Below, one piece after another: positions 1 through 5,212 of a stretch of 10,959 nucleotides of DNA. Origin of the DNA: Candidatus Krumholzibacteriia bacterium (GTDB lineage: Bacteria; Krumholzibacteriota; Krumholzibacteriia; LZORAL124-64-63); contig JACZKN010000163.1 in assembly GCA_014859985.1 (NCBI GenBank), positions 1 through 10,959 on the forward strand. The letters are read 5' to 3'. Position 1 is the stretch's first letter, and each line of letters opens with the position of its first letter. The notes under the pieces are model-generated. The model made no database searches. It was not told the DNA's origin and was given only the letters and a program-made list of their open reading frames with translations. The position numbers and the translations under genes were made by a program.

Positions 1-420
1 CTGGTGGCGGGATTCGCCCGGGCGCGCTCGGGACACGCCGCCCTGGACCGCCTGGTCCTGCGCACCCAGAGCGAGCGCCTGCGCCGCGAGCTGCGCCGGC
101 ACCTGGCGGCGATCGCGGTGCTGGCCGCGGTCGCGCCCCTGCTGGGCCTGCTGGGCACCGTGCTGGGCATGATCCAGACCTTCGAGGTCATCTCGCTGTT
201 CGGCACCGGCAACGCCAAGGCCATGGCCGTGGGCATCTCGGTGGCCCTGATCACCACCCAGGCCGGCCTGATCGTCGCGATCCCCGGTCTGTTCATCAGC
301 CGCGCCCTGGGGCGCCGTGCGCGGCGGCTCGAGGCCGCCCTGGACGAGTTCACGCTGGCCCTGGACCGGGGCCTGAAGCTGCAGGCCGAGCCCGCGGCAT
401 TGGAGGCGAACGCGACATGA
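1..420 (+). CDS. exbB: ExbB/TolQ/MotA-type proton channel subunit (5' partial)
   Basis: This is the C-terminal 139 residues of an ExbB/TolQ-family inner-membrane proton channel; the start lies outside the window. With ExbD and TonB it would convert the proton gradient into energy for outer-membrane transport. Two hydrophobic segments are visible. One is at about residues 35-59 and holds the family-typical 'PLLGLLGTVLGMI' stretch. The other is at about 75-100, with 'GISVALITTQAGLIVAIPG', the usual pore-lining Thr-containing helix. A charged, Arg/Glu-rich cytoplasmic tail follows. The stop overlaps the next start (ATGA, 417-420), which supports translational coupling to the ExbD gene. ExbB and TolQ cannot be separated by sequence here, but a TonB gene two positions downstream favours ExbB. 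Confidence 0.9.
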   Translation: MVAGFARARSGHAALDRLVLRTQSERLRRELRRHLAAIAVLAAVAPLLGLLGTVLGMIQTFEVISLFGTGNAKAMAVGISVALITTQAGLIVAIPGLFISRALGRRARRLEAALDEFTLALDRGLKLQAEPAALEANAT

Positions 421-839
421 TCAACGTCAGGCGCACCGTCCGCGGCCGCAACGACGGCGTGGACATCAACATGGGCCCGCTGGTGGACATGGTCTTCCTG
501 CTTTTGATCTTCTTCGTGGTGACCACGAGCTTCGTCAAGGAGTCGGGCATCGACGTGCAGCGCTCGACCGCCGCCACGGCCGAGGTGAAGGAGCGCGCCG
601 GCGTGATGATCGGCGTCAGCCCCGAGGGCGACGTGTACTTCGAGGGCAAGAAGGTCGACGTGCGCAGCGTGCGCGGCCTGGTGGAGCGCGCCCTGGCCGA
701 GGACCCCGAGAGCGGCGTCGTCGTGGTGGCCGACCGGACGAGCGAGACCGGGGACGTGGTCGCGGTGATGGACCAGTGCCGGCTGGCGGGGGCCAAGAAC
801 GTCAGCCTGGCGGCCAAGCAGGAAGGCGCGGAATCGTGA
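417..839 (+). CDS. exbD: ExbD/TolR-type biopolymer transport protein
   Basis: A 140-residue ExbD/TolR-family protein and partner of the upstream channel. A short basic cytoplasmic N-terminus is followed by one transmembrane helix (about residues 20-42, 'PLVDMVFLLLIFFVVTT'). This contains Asp24, matching the conserved membrane Asp that carries protons through the ExbB-ExbD motor. The periplasmic part has the usual 'GV.P.GDVYFEGKKV' and 'VVVVADR....GDVVAVMDQCR.AGAKNVSLA' pattern. ATG is chosen because it overlaps the ExbB stop and has GGAGG at 402-406. The stop in turn overlaps the GTG start of tonB. Length and motifs are normal for the family. Confidence 0.93.
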   Translation: MINVRRTVRGRNDGVDINMGPLVDMVFLLLIFFVVTTSFVKESGIDVQRSTAATAEVKERAGVMIGVSPEGDVYFEGKKVDVRSVRGLVERALAEDPESGVVVVADRTSETGDVVAVMDQCRLAGAKNVSLAAKQEGAES

Positions 840-1465
840 CCGCGGTCCTGCGCAGGCTGGCCGGGGGCGGCGGGCTGATGATCCTGGCGATCGTCATCAA
901 CATCGGCCTGTTCGGCCTGGCCGGGTTCCTGACCAGCACGGTGCGGCCGCCCCGCGACATCAGCGACCCTATCGGGGTCAGCCTGGTGTCCCTGGCGCCG
1001 CCCGAGCCGGCCAGGCAGGAAGAGGTCAGGGATCCGGAGCCGCCGCCGCCGGAGACCAAGCCGGACTTCCAGCCCGACCTGGTGCAGCCTTCGGTGCTGG
1101 GCGGGGGCGTGGCCGACTTCGCCGTGAAGATCGACCTGGGCGAACTGGGCAACGACGCGGGCCAGGACAACTTCATCTTCGACTCGGTGGACCTGGATCA
1201 GGCCCCGCAGGCCACGGTGCGGGTGCCGCCCGACTATCCCTACGGCGCCCGCGAGCGCGGCATCGAGGGCTACGTGGCCGTGAAGTTCCTCGTGCGCGAG
1301 GACGGCACGGTCGGCAACGTCAACGTGCTGAAGGCCAAGCCCGAGGGGCTGTTCGACGACGCGGTGCGGCGGGCCCTGCCCAAGTGGCGCTTCCAGCCGG
1401 GCCGGATCGGCGGCAATCCCGTCGCGAGCTGGGTGGTCACGACCATACGCTTCGACCTGAATTGA
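836..1465 (+). CDS. tonB: TonB-family energy transducer
   Basis: A 209-residue TonB protein that carries energy from ExbB-ExbD across the periplasm to outer-membrane receptors. It has an N-terminal transmembrane anchor (about 12-34), a short Pro/Glu-rich periplasmic linker (about 54-80, 'PPEPARQEEVRDPEPPPPE'), and a C-terminal TonB domain (about 125-209). That domain holds 'YPYGARERGIEGYVAVKFLV', 'DGTVGNVNVL', 'FDDAVRRALPKWRFQPG' and a final beta strand. The GTG start at 836 is preferred over an in-frame ATG at 776. It overlaps the ExbD stop (GTGA) and has GGAAGG at 821-826, whereas the longer form would begin inside exbD. The linker is much shorter than in E. coli TonB, which is common in ExbBD-TonB-TPR operons. 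Confidence 0.92.
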   Translation: MTAVLRRLAGGGGLMILAIVINIGLFGLAGFLTSTVRPPRDISDPIGVSLVSLAPPEPARQEEVRDPEPPPPETKPDFQPDLVQPSVLGGGVADFAVKIDLGELGNDAGQDNFIFDSVDLDQAPQATVRVPPDYPYGARERGIEGYVAVKFLVREDGTVGNVNVLKAKPEGLFDDAVRRALPKWRFQPGRIGGNPVASWVVTTIRFDLN

Positions 1466-1476
1466 GGGAGGGAACC

Positions 1477-2733
1477 ATGAAACGGAAACTGCGCGACCTG
1501 GCCGCCGTGGCGGCGGCGTTCTGCGCGCTGCTGGCGACCGCGCCTGCCGAGGCGGCGTCCGCCGCGGCTTCGGCCAGCGATGCGCCCACGGCGGCGCAGC
1601 AGCTCAAGGCCCAGGACCCCTACGACACCACCGCCCTGCCCCGCAAGGTCCGCAAGGTGGTCTTCCTGTCCTCGGCCTACGCGAAGCGCGGCGACTACCA
1701 GCAGGCCGCGGAGGTGCTGCGGCAGCACCTGCAGGACAACCCGGACCAGGACCACTACCTGGTGCAGCTGCACCTGGCCCAGCACCTGGCGGACCTGGGC
1801 CGCACGGCCGAGGCCCTGGACCACTACCGCGAGTCCATCGAACTGGAGCCGGGCCTGGATCGGGGCTGGCTGGGCCTGGGCGACACCGCCTACGACCTGG
1901 AACGCTACCAGGTGGCCGGCGAGGCCTTCCTGGCGGGCTACGAGTGCTCCCGGGAGCGCCGCCCCGAGGTGCTGTACTACGCCGCGGCCTCGTACCTGAT
2001 GGCCGAGCAGTCGGCCGAGGCCCTGCCGATCTTCGAGGACCTGGTCACCCGCTACGGCGGTCGTGCCGACCTGAAATGGTACCAGGGTCTGGTCATCGCC
2101 GCGCTGGGGGAGGGCCAGCCGGACCGGGCGGTCCCCGCCCTCGCCCAGCTCCTGAAGCTCACGCCCGACGATCCGGAGGCCTGGTACCTGAAGTACCAGC
2201 ACGCCGTCGGCACCCGCGACTTCCGCAGCGCGGCCGTGTGCCTGACCGTCGTCGGCTACCTGCGGGACCTGACGCCCCGGGAGCGCAAGCAGTTGGGCGA
2301 TCTGCACAGCGTGGGGGAGGTGCCCTGGCTGGCCAGCCGCGAGTACGTGCGGGCCGTGCAGGCCCTGGGCGACCAGGCCGACGGCGCCGACTGGGAGCGC
2401 CTGGTCTCGGCCCTGGTCGCGGCGCACGATACCGAGGAGGCCCTGGCGGCCCTGGACCGGGCCCTGGCGGCCGCGCCGACCCGCCGCCTGGTAGCCCTGC
2501 TGGGCGACGTCCACTACCTGCGCGACGAGTACGTCCAGGCCATGGCCGCCTACGCCCGCCTGGCCGACCTGGGCGACGACACCGGCCGCGCCTGGCTGAT
2601 GCAGGGCTACTGCGCGCTGGAGCTGGGCCGCCGCGAGGAGGCCCTGACCATGCTGGGCCGGGCGTCTACCTACGAGCCCCAGGCGGACATGGCCCAGCTG
2701 CTGCTGCAGCGGGCGCTGAAGCTGGACAGCTGA
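1477..2733 (+). CDS. Secreted TPR-repeat protein of the TonB operon
   Basis: A 418-residue protein with an N-terminal signal peptide (basic MKRKLRD, hydrophobic 8-22, likely cleavage near 'APAEA', 24-27) and TPR-type helical repeats from about residue 60 to the end. Examples are 'AYAKRGDYQQAAEVLRQHL', 'HLADLGRTAEALDHYRESIE' and 'LGDTAYDLERYQVAGEAFL', with degenerate repeats continuing to 'YCALELGRREEALTMLGRA'. It is probably a periplasmic scaffold. TPR proteins commonly end ExbB-ExbD-TonB operons in deltaproteobacterial and FCB genomes, but their exact role is unknown. The ATG is chosen for its strong Shine-Dalgarno (GGGAGGGA, 1466-1473) directly after the tonB stop. A perfect hairpin follows, so this is the last operon gene. 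Confidence 0.88.
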   Translation: MKRKLRDLAAVAAAFCALLATAPAEAASAAASASDAPTAAQQLKAQDPYDTTALPRKVRKVVFLSSAYAKRGDYQQAAEVLRQHLQDNPDQDHYLVQLHLAQHLADLGRTAEALDHYRESIELEPGLDRGWLGLGDTAYDLERYQVAGEAFLAGYECSRERRPEVLYYAAASYLMAEQSAEALPIFEDLVTRYGGRADLKWYQGLVIAALGEGQPDRAVPALAQLLKLTPDDPEAWYLKYQHAVGTRDFRSAAVCLTVVGYLRDLTPRERKQLGDLHSVGEVPWLASREYVRAVQALGDQADGADWERLVSALVAAHDTEEALAALDRALAAAPTRRLVALLGDVHYLRDEYVQAMAAYARLADLGDDTGRAWLMQGYCALELGRREEALTMLGRASTYEPQADMAQLLLQRALKLDS

Positions 2734-2756
2734 GGCCCCCGCCCCGGGGCAGGAGG

Positions 2757-2784
2757 AACGGCCCGGTCGGCTGACCGGGCCGTT
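2757..2784 (+). terminator. Hairpin terminator of the exbBD-tonB-TPR operon
   Basis: A perfect 12-bp stem (AACGGCCCGGTC at 2757-2768 with GACCGGGCCGTT at 2773-2784) with a GGCT loop lies 23 bp after the TPR stop. It is followed only by TTCGCGTC, with no long T-run, so its efficiency is uncertain. Position and stability fit an intrinsic terminator. Confidence 0.75.
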
Positions 2785-2808
2785 CGCGTCGATGCCCCGG
2801 GAATCCCG

Positions 2809-2838
2809 TTGACCGCCGCCGTTGCGCCCGTTTAGGGT
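2809..2838 (+). promoter_or_regulatory. Predicted sigma70-type promoter for the membrane protein and gdx pair
   Basis: TTGACC (2809-2814) is followed after 18 bp by TAGGGT (2833-2838). It stands between the upstream terminator and the next ribosome binding site, and predicts a leader of about 60 nt. I looked for guanidine riboswitch motifs in this leader, because a Gdx exporter lies downstream, and recognised none. Confidence 0.5.
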
Positions 2839-2904
2839 ATCGGGACGATTTCACTTCTCATTTCCAGGTCCCCCGACCCCGGTCCCGAACCCGAGGAGGC
2901 CGCG

Positions 2905-3468
2905 ATGGTCCCCCTGATGTCCCTGTGGCTGCCGATCCTGCTGTCGGCGGTGGCCGTGTTCGTCGCCAGTTCCATCCTGCACATGGTCCTGAAGTACCAC
3001 CACGGCGACTTCAGGAAGGTGCCGGACGAGGAGGGGATGCGCGCCGCCCTGCGCCCGTTCAACCTCGCGCCCGGCGACTACCACGTGCCCGGCAAGGAGC
3101 CGGGGCAGAAGTGGAACGATCCGGCAATCCTGGAGCGGATGAAGCAGGGGCCGGTGGCGCTGATCACGGTCGTGCGCGCGGGCGCGCCCAACATGGGGCC
3201 GGCCCTGGCCCAGTGGTTCGTCTACAGCGTGCTGGTCGGCCTGTTCACGGCCTACGTGACCGGTGGCCTGATCGGGCCGGGCGCCGAGTACCTGCACGTG
3301 CACCGGTACGCGGCCACGGTGGCCTTCGCCGGCTACGGCCTGGCCCTGCTGCAGAGTTCCATCTGGTACAATCGCTCCTGGAGTGCCACCATGAAATCCG
3401 TGTTCGACGCCCTGGTCTACGCGCTGGTGACCGGCGGCGTCTTCGGGTGGTTGTGGCCGTCGAGCTAG
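2905..3468 (+). CDS. Uncharacterised four-helix inner-membrane protein
   Basis: A 187-residue protein I cannot assign to a characterised function. Four hydrophobic helices are predicted at about 6-28, 101-123, 133-153 and 164-184. Between the first two is a soluble loop of about 70 residues. The loop begins with 'LKYHHGDFRKVPDEEGMRAALRP', a His/Asp-rich stretch just after the first helix, and contains 'APGDYHVPG'. The pattern recalls a conserved hypothetical family seen in many bacteria, but I do not know its role. The ATG has GAGGAGG at 2893-2899. The Gdx/SugE gene starts 12 bp after its stop, with the Shine-Dalgarno overlapping that stop, so the two are very likely co-transcribed. A link to guanidinium or other small-cation handling is inference from position only. 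Confidence 0.8.
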   Translation: MVPLMSLWLPILLSAVAVFVASSILHMVLKYHHGDFRKVPDEEGMRAALRPFNLAPGDYHVPGKEPGQKWNDPAILERMKQGPVALITVVRAGAPNMGPALAQWFVYSVLVGLFTAYVTGGLIGPGAEYLHVHRYAATVAFAGYGLALLQSSIWYNRSWSATMKSVFDALVYALVTGGVFGWLWPSS

Positions 3469-3479
3469 GGGGCGCTGCC

Positions 3480-3800
3480 TTGGCGTGGTTCATCCTCGTG
3501 CTGGCCGGGCTGTTCGAGACCGGCTGGGCCGTCGGCCTGAAGGCCAGCGACGGGTTCACGAAGCTGTGGCCCTCGGTGTGGACGGCCGTCTCCATGACGA
3601 TCAGCGTGGTGCTCCTGGGCATCGCCATGAAGACCCTGCCCTTGGGCACGGCCTACGCGGTGTGGACGGGCATCGGCGCCGTCGGCGCGGTGATCCTGGG
3701 CATCGTGATGTTCGGCGAGCCGGCCGGCGCGGCGCGCCTGCTGTCGGTCCTGCTGATCGTGGCGGGCATCGTGGGGCTGAGGCTGACGGCGCCGTCGTAG
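3480..3800 (+). CDS. sugE: Gdx/SugE guanidinium exporter (SMR family)
   Basis: A 106-residue small multidrug resistance family transporter of the Gdx (SugE) subtype, a dual-topology dimer that exchanges guanidinium for protons across the inner membrane. It aligns end to end with the E. coli SugE sequence I remember, including 'MKTLPLGTAYAVWTGIGAVGAVILGI' split around residues 50-75. The subtype-defining residues are all present: Glu13 (coupling carboxylate), Trp16, Ser42, Tyr59 and Trp62. Four helices fit the usual length of about 105. The start is TTG, chosen because it gives exact family length ('MAWFILVLAGLFE') and has AGGGGG at 3467-3472, seven bases upstream, overlapping the previous stop. 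Drug-pump Qac-type function is less likely because the residues match Gdx. Confidence 0.93.
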   Translation: MAWFILVLAGLFETGWAVGLKASDGFTKLWPSVWTAVSMTISVVLLGIAMKTLPLGTAYAVWTGIGAVGAVILGIVMFGEPAGAARLLSVLLIVAGIVGLRLTAPS

Positions 3801-3831
3801 CGGGCAGGCCCCGCCGTGCCCGGCAGGCATG

Positions 3832-3867
3832 CGGGGACCCCGCCTCCTCGCGGAAGCGGGGTCCCCG
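3832..3867. terminator. Bidirectional hairpin terminator between convergent sugE and the RRM gene
   Basis: A perfect 12-bp stem (CGGGGACCCCGC at 3832-3843 with GCGGGGTCCCCG at 3856-3867) continues inward, after one mismatch, as TCC/GGA closing a TCGC loop. It lies 31 bp after the sugE stop and 28 bp beyond the stop of the convergent RRM gene, so it can serve both. No clear T-tract is present on either side. Confidence 0.7.
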
Positions 3868-3895
3868 TCCTCAACCCGTGGGCTGACCGGCGCAA

Positions 3896-4204
3896 CTACC
3901 AGCGATCGCCGCCGCCACGGCCGCCGCCGAAGCCGCCGCCGCCGCCGCCGCCACCGGTGCGGGGACGGTCCTGGGCCTCGTTGACCTTCAGGGTGCGGCC
4001 GCCCAGCTCCTTGCCGTCGAGCGCGGCGATCATCGGCTGCACCGCGTTGTCGTCCACCTCCACGAAGCCGAAGCCCCGCGGGCGGCCGGTCTCCCGGTCG
4101 TTGATCAGCGCGACCGAATGGACGGCGCCATGCGCGCTGAACAGGGTGTTGATCTCGTTGTCGGTCGCGGTGAAGGGCAGGTTGCCCACGTACAGTTTCT
4201 TCAA
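3896..4204 (-). CDS. Small RRM RNA-binding protein with glycine-rich tail
   Basis: A single-RRM protein of 102 residues, like the cold-inducible Rbp proteins of cyanobacteria and other bacteria; it would bind single-stranded RNA in the cytoplasm. RNP2 'LYVGNL' is at about residues 4-9 and RNP1 'RGFGFVEV' at about 42-49. 'LGGRTLKVNEA' closes the domain, and the tail is almost all Gly with Arg, Phe and a final Trp. I chose TTG at 4204 ('MKKLYVGNLPF') because GGAG lies eight bases upstream. A longer TTG start at 4237 adds 11 residues but lacks a good Shine-Dalgarno. The gene is monocistronic, convergent with sugE, and preceded by a long leader. The Gly run is encoded by a GCC/GGC microsatellite. 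The RNA targets cannot be read from the sequence. Confidence 0.9.
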   Translation of the reverse strand: MKKLYVGNLPFTATDNEINTLFSAHGAVHSVALINDRETGRPRGFGFVEVDDNAVQPMIAALDGKELGGRTLKVNEAQDRPRTGGGGGGGGFGGGRGGGDRW

Positions 4205-4459
4205 GGTCTTATCTCCAGGTGCCGGCTTGCCGGCCAAACCAAGCGCTCAGGATCGCCGGCTTCTTCCGGCAAGATCCGCTGCGCTTCCGATCGGTCCGGC
4301 GGCCGCAGCGGGCGCCGGACCCCATCCCCCGACGCTCGGGGGATCCTCTGGCCCGCGCGGCCCCGCAGGGCGCAGTCGGGCGGATCTGGTGCTGGAAGTC
4401 TGACGGGGGTTTCGGGAAATCCTCGGGCGGGACTCGACCGGAAGCTCAGACTGGCAGTA
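4205..4459 (-). promoter_or_regulatory. Long structured 5' leader of the RRM gene
   Basis: No gene was recognised between the two minus-strand genes. From the predicted promoter, the RRM transcript would carry a leader of about 255 nt with several stable hairpins. These are a perfect 9-bp stem with a CGC loop (4324-4344), an 8-bp stem (GTCCGGCG/CGCCGGAC, 4294-4320), and GCCGG/CCGGC (4255-4270). A GCCGGC pair at 4221-4234 lies close to the ribosome binding site. Long leaders are known for cold-shock mRNAs, so temperature or autogenous control is plausible but unproven. Confidence 0.4.
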
Positions 4460-4465
4460 GCCCCC

Positions 4466-4494
4466 AATATCGTCCCGAACGGCACCGATGTCAA
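4466..4494 (-). promoter_or_regulatory. Predicted promoter of the RRM gene
   Basis: On the minus strand a perfect -35 box TTGACA (4494-4489) is followed after 17 bp by GATATT (4471-4466, four of six matches to TATAAT). It lies just downstream of the hairpin ending the upstream gene and predicts transcription starting near 4459. Confidence 0.65.
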
Positions 4495-4502
4495 GGCGCG
4501 GG

Positions 4503-4533
4503 CCGGGATCCCCGCGCCGGACGGGGATCCCGG
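4503..4533 (-). terminator. Hairpin terminator of the six-cysteine protein gene
   Basis: A perfect 12-bp stem (CCGGGATCCCCG at 4503-4514 with CGGGGATCCCGG at 4522-4533) with a 7-nt loop lies 13 bp beyond the stop of the minus-strand gene. No T-tract follows. The RRM promoter begins only 8 bp further on, so the hairpin would insulate the two genes. Confidence 0.65.
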
Positions 4534-4546
4534 GCTCCGCGGTGCG

Positions 4547-5065
4547 CTAGTGCTCGTGGGGGTGGTCGCCGCCGCCCCCGCCCATGAGCAGCGCCATCTC
4601 GCTGTTGTTGCGGTCGCAGTACTCGTGGATGCGCGCCACCAGGGCGGGGTCGTCCGCGGTGATGATGGTCACGTCGGCGGCCTCGCCGTCGATGGTCTCG
4701 TAGGTCACGCCGGCCATCATCATCTGGCTGAAGGCGGCGCACGAGCCGCACATCTTCACTTCCATGGGGTTGCGCTTGCCGCTGGACATGTCGTTGCCCA
4801 GCGTGTTCATCGCCTGCATGCACTTGGCGTAGGACGCCGCGTATTCGGGCTGCACGGTCGCGATCTGGACCATGCCGTCGGTCGTCTTCAGGTTCTCCCA
4901 GGTCATGTGGGGCAGCAGTCCGGGGTCGGCCAGCATGTTGCGGCAGAATTCGCACTTCTCCATATCGAACCAGCCGGATTCGGTGCGCACGGGGTGGTCG
5001 GGGCCGGCGAACGCGGCACCGGCCAGGACGACCAGGACGCTCAGGAACAGGGTGGACTTCCTCAT
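4547..5065 (-). CDS. Secreted six-cysteine protein of unknown function
   Basis: A 172-residue protein I do not recognise. A signal peptide is clear (MRKSTLF, hydrophobic 5-18, likely cleavage after 'GAAFA' at 20), so it is probably periplasmic. The mature part has six cysteines: a C-x-x-C pair at 38/41 ('KCEFCRNM'), Cys82, a second C-x-x-C at 106/109 ('MCGSC') and Cys150. Met is abundant ('SQMMMAG', 114-120), and the C-terminus is Gly-rich with 'GGDHPHEH'. Paired CxxC motifs plus Met/His clusters suggest metal binding or disulfide chemistry, but no family is claimed. ATG is supported by GAGGAGT at 5077-5071, five bases upstream. It lies downstream, on the same strand, of the selenoprotein gene, from which a hairpin terminator separates it. 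Confidence 0.82.
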   Translation of the reverse strand: MRKSTLFLSVLVVLAGAAFAGPDHPVRTESGWFDMEKCEFCRNMLADPGLLPHMTWENLKTTDGMVQIATVQPEYAASYAKCMQAMNTLGNDMSSGKRNPMEVKMCGSCAAFSQMMMAGVTYETIDGEAADVTIITADDPALVARIHEYCDRNNSEMALLMGGGGGDHPHEH

Positions 5066-5155
5066 GGCTGACTCCTCGCAGGATCGGGTGGTTGGTGGCT
5101 CCCGCGGCCGCGCCCGGCACGGCCGCCAATTCCGAGGGAGTCACTCCACAATAAA

Positions 5156-5171
5156 GCACCGCCGGCGGTGC
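5156..5171 (-). terminator. Intrinsic terminator of the selenoprotein gene
   Basis: The perfect palindrome GCACCGCCGGCGGTGC (5156-5171) gives a 6-bp stem with a CCGG loop, followed on the minus strand by TTTATTGT. An upstream copy of CCGCCGGCGG (5179-5188) can pair with the one at 5159-5168 to form an alternative 10-bp stem. It lies about 40 bp beyond the stop of the minus-strand gene. Confidence 0.65.
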
Positions 5172-5212
5172 GCTGCATCCGCCGGCGGCTTCTGATTCGC
5201 CAATCGAACAGG

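Noticed and set aside
1270..2514. Long minus-strand open frame opposite tonB and the TPR gene
   Set aside because: It is antisense to two clear genes, rich in Gln/Gly/Val with no recognisable domain, and unsupported by any regulatory site.
2785..2904. Guanidine riboswitch upstream of the Gdx operon
   Set aside because: I looked for ykkC-type conserved segments and paired hairpins with ACGR loops and did not see them. Only a weak CCCG/CGGG pairing is present.
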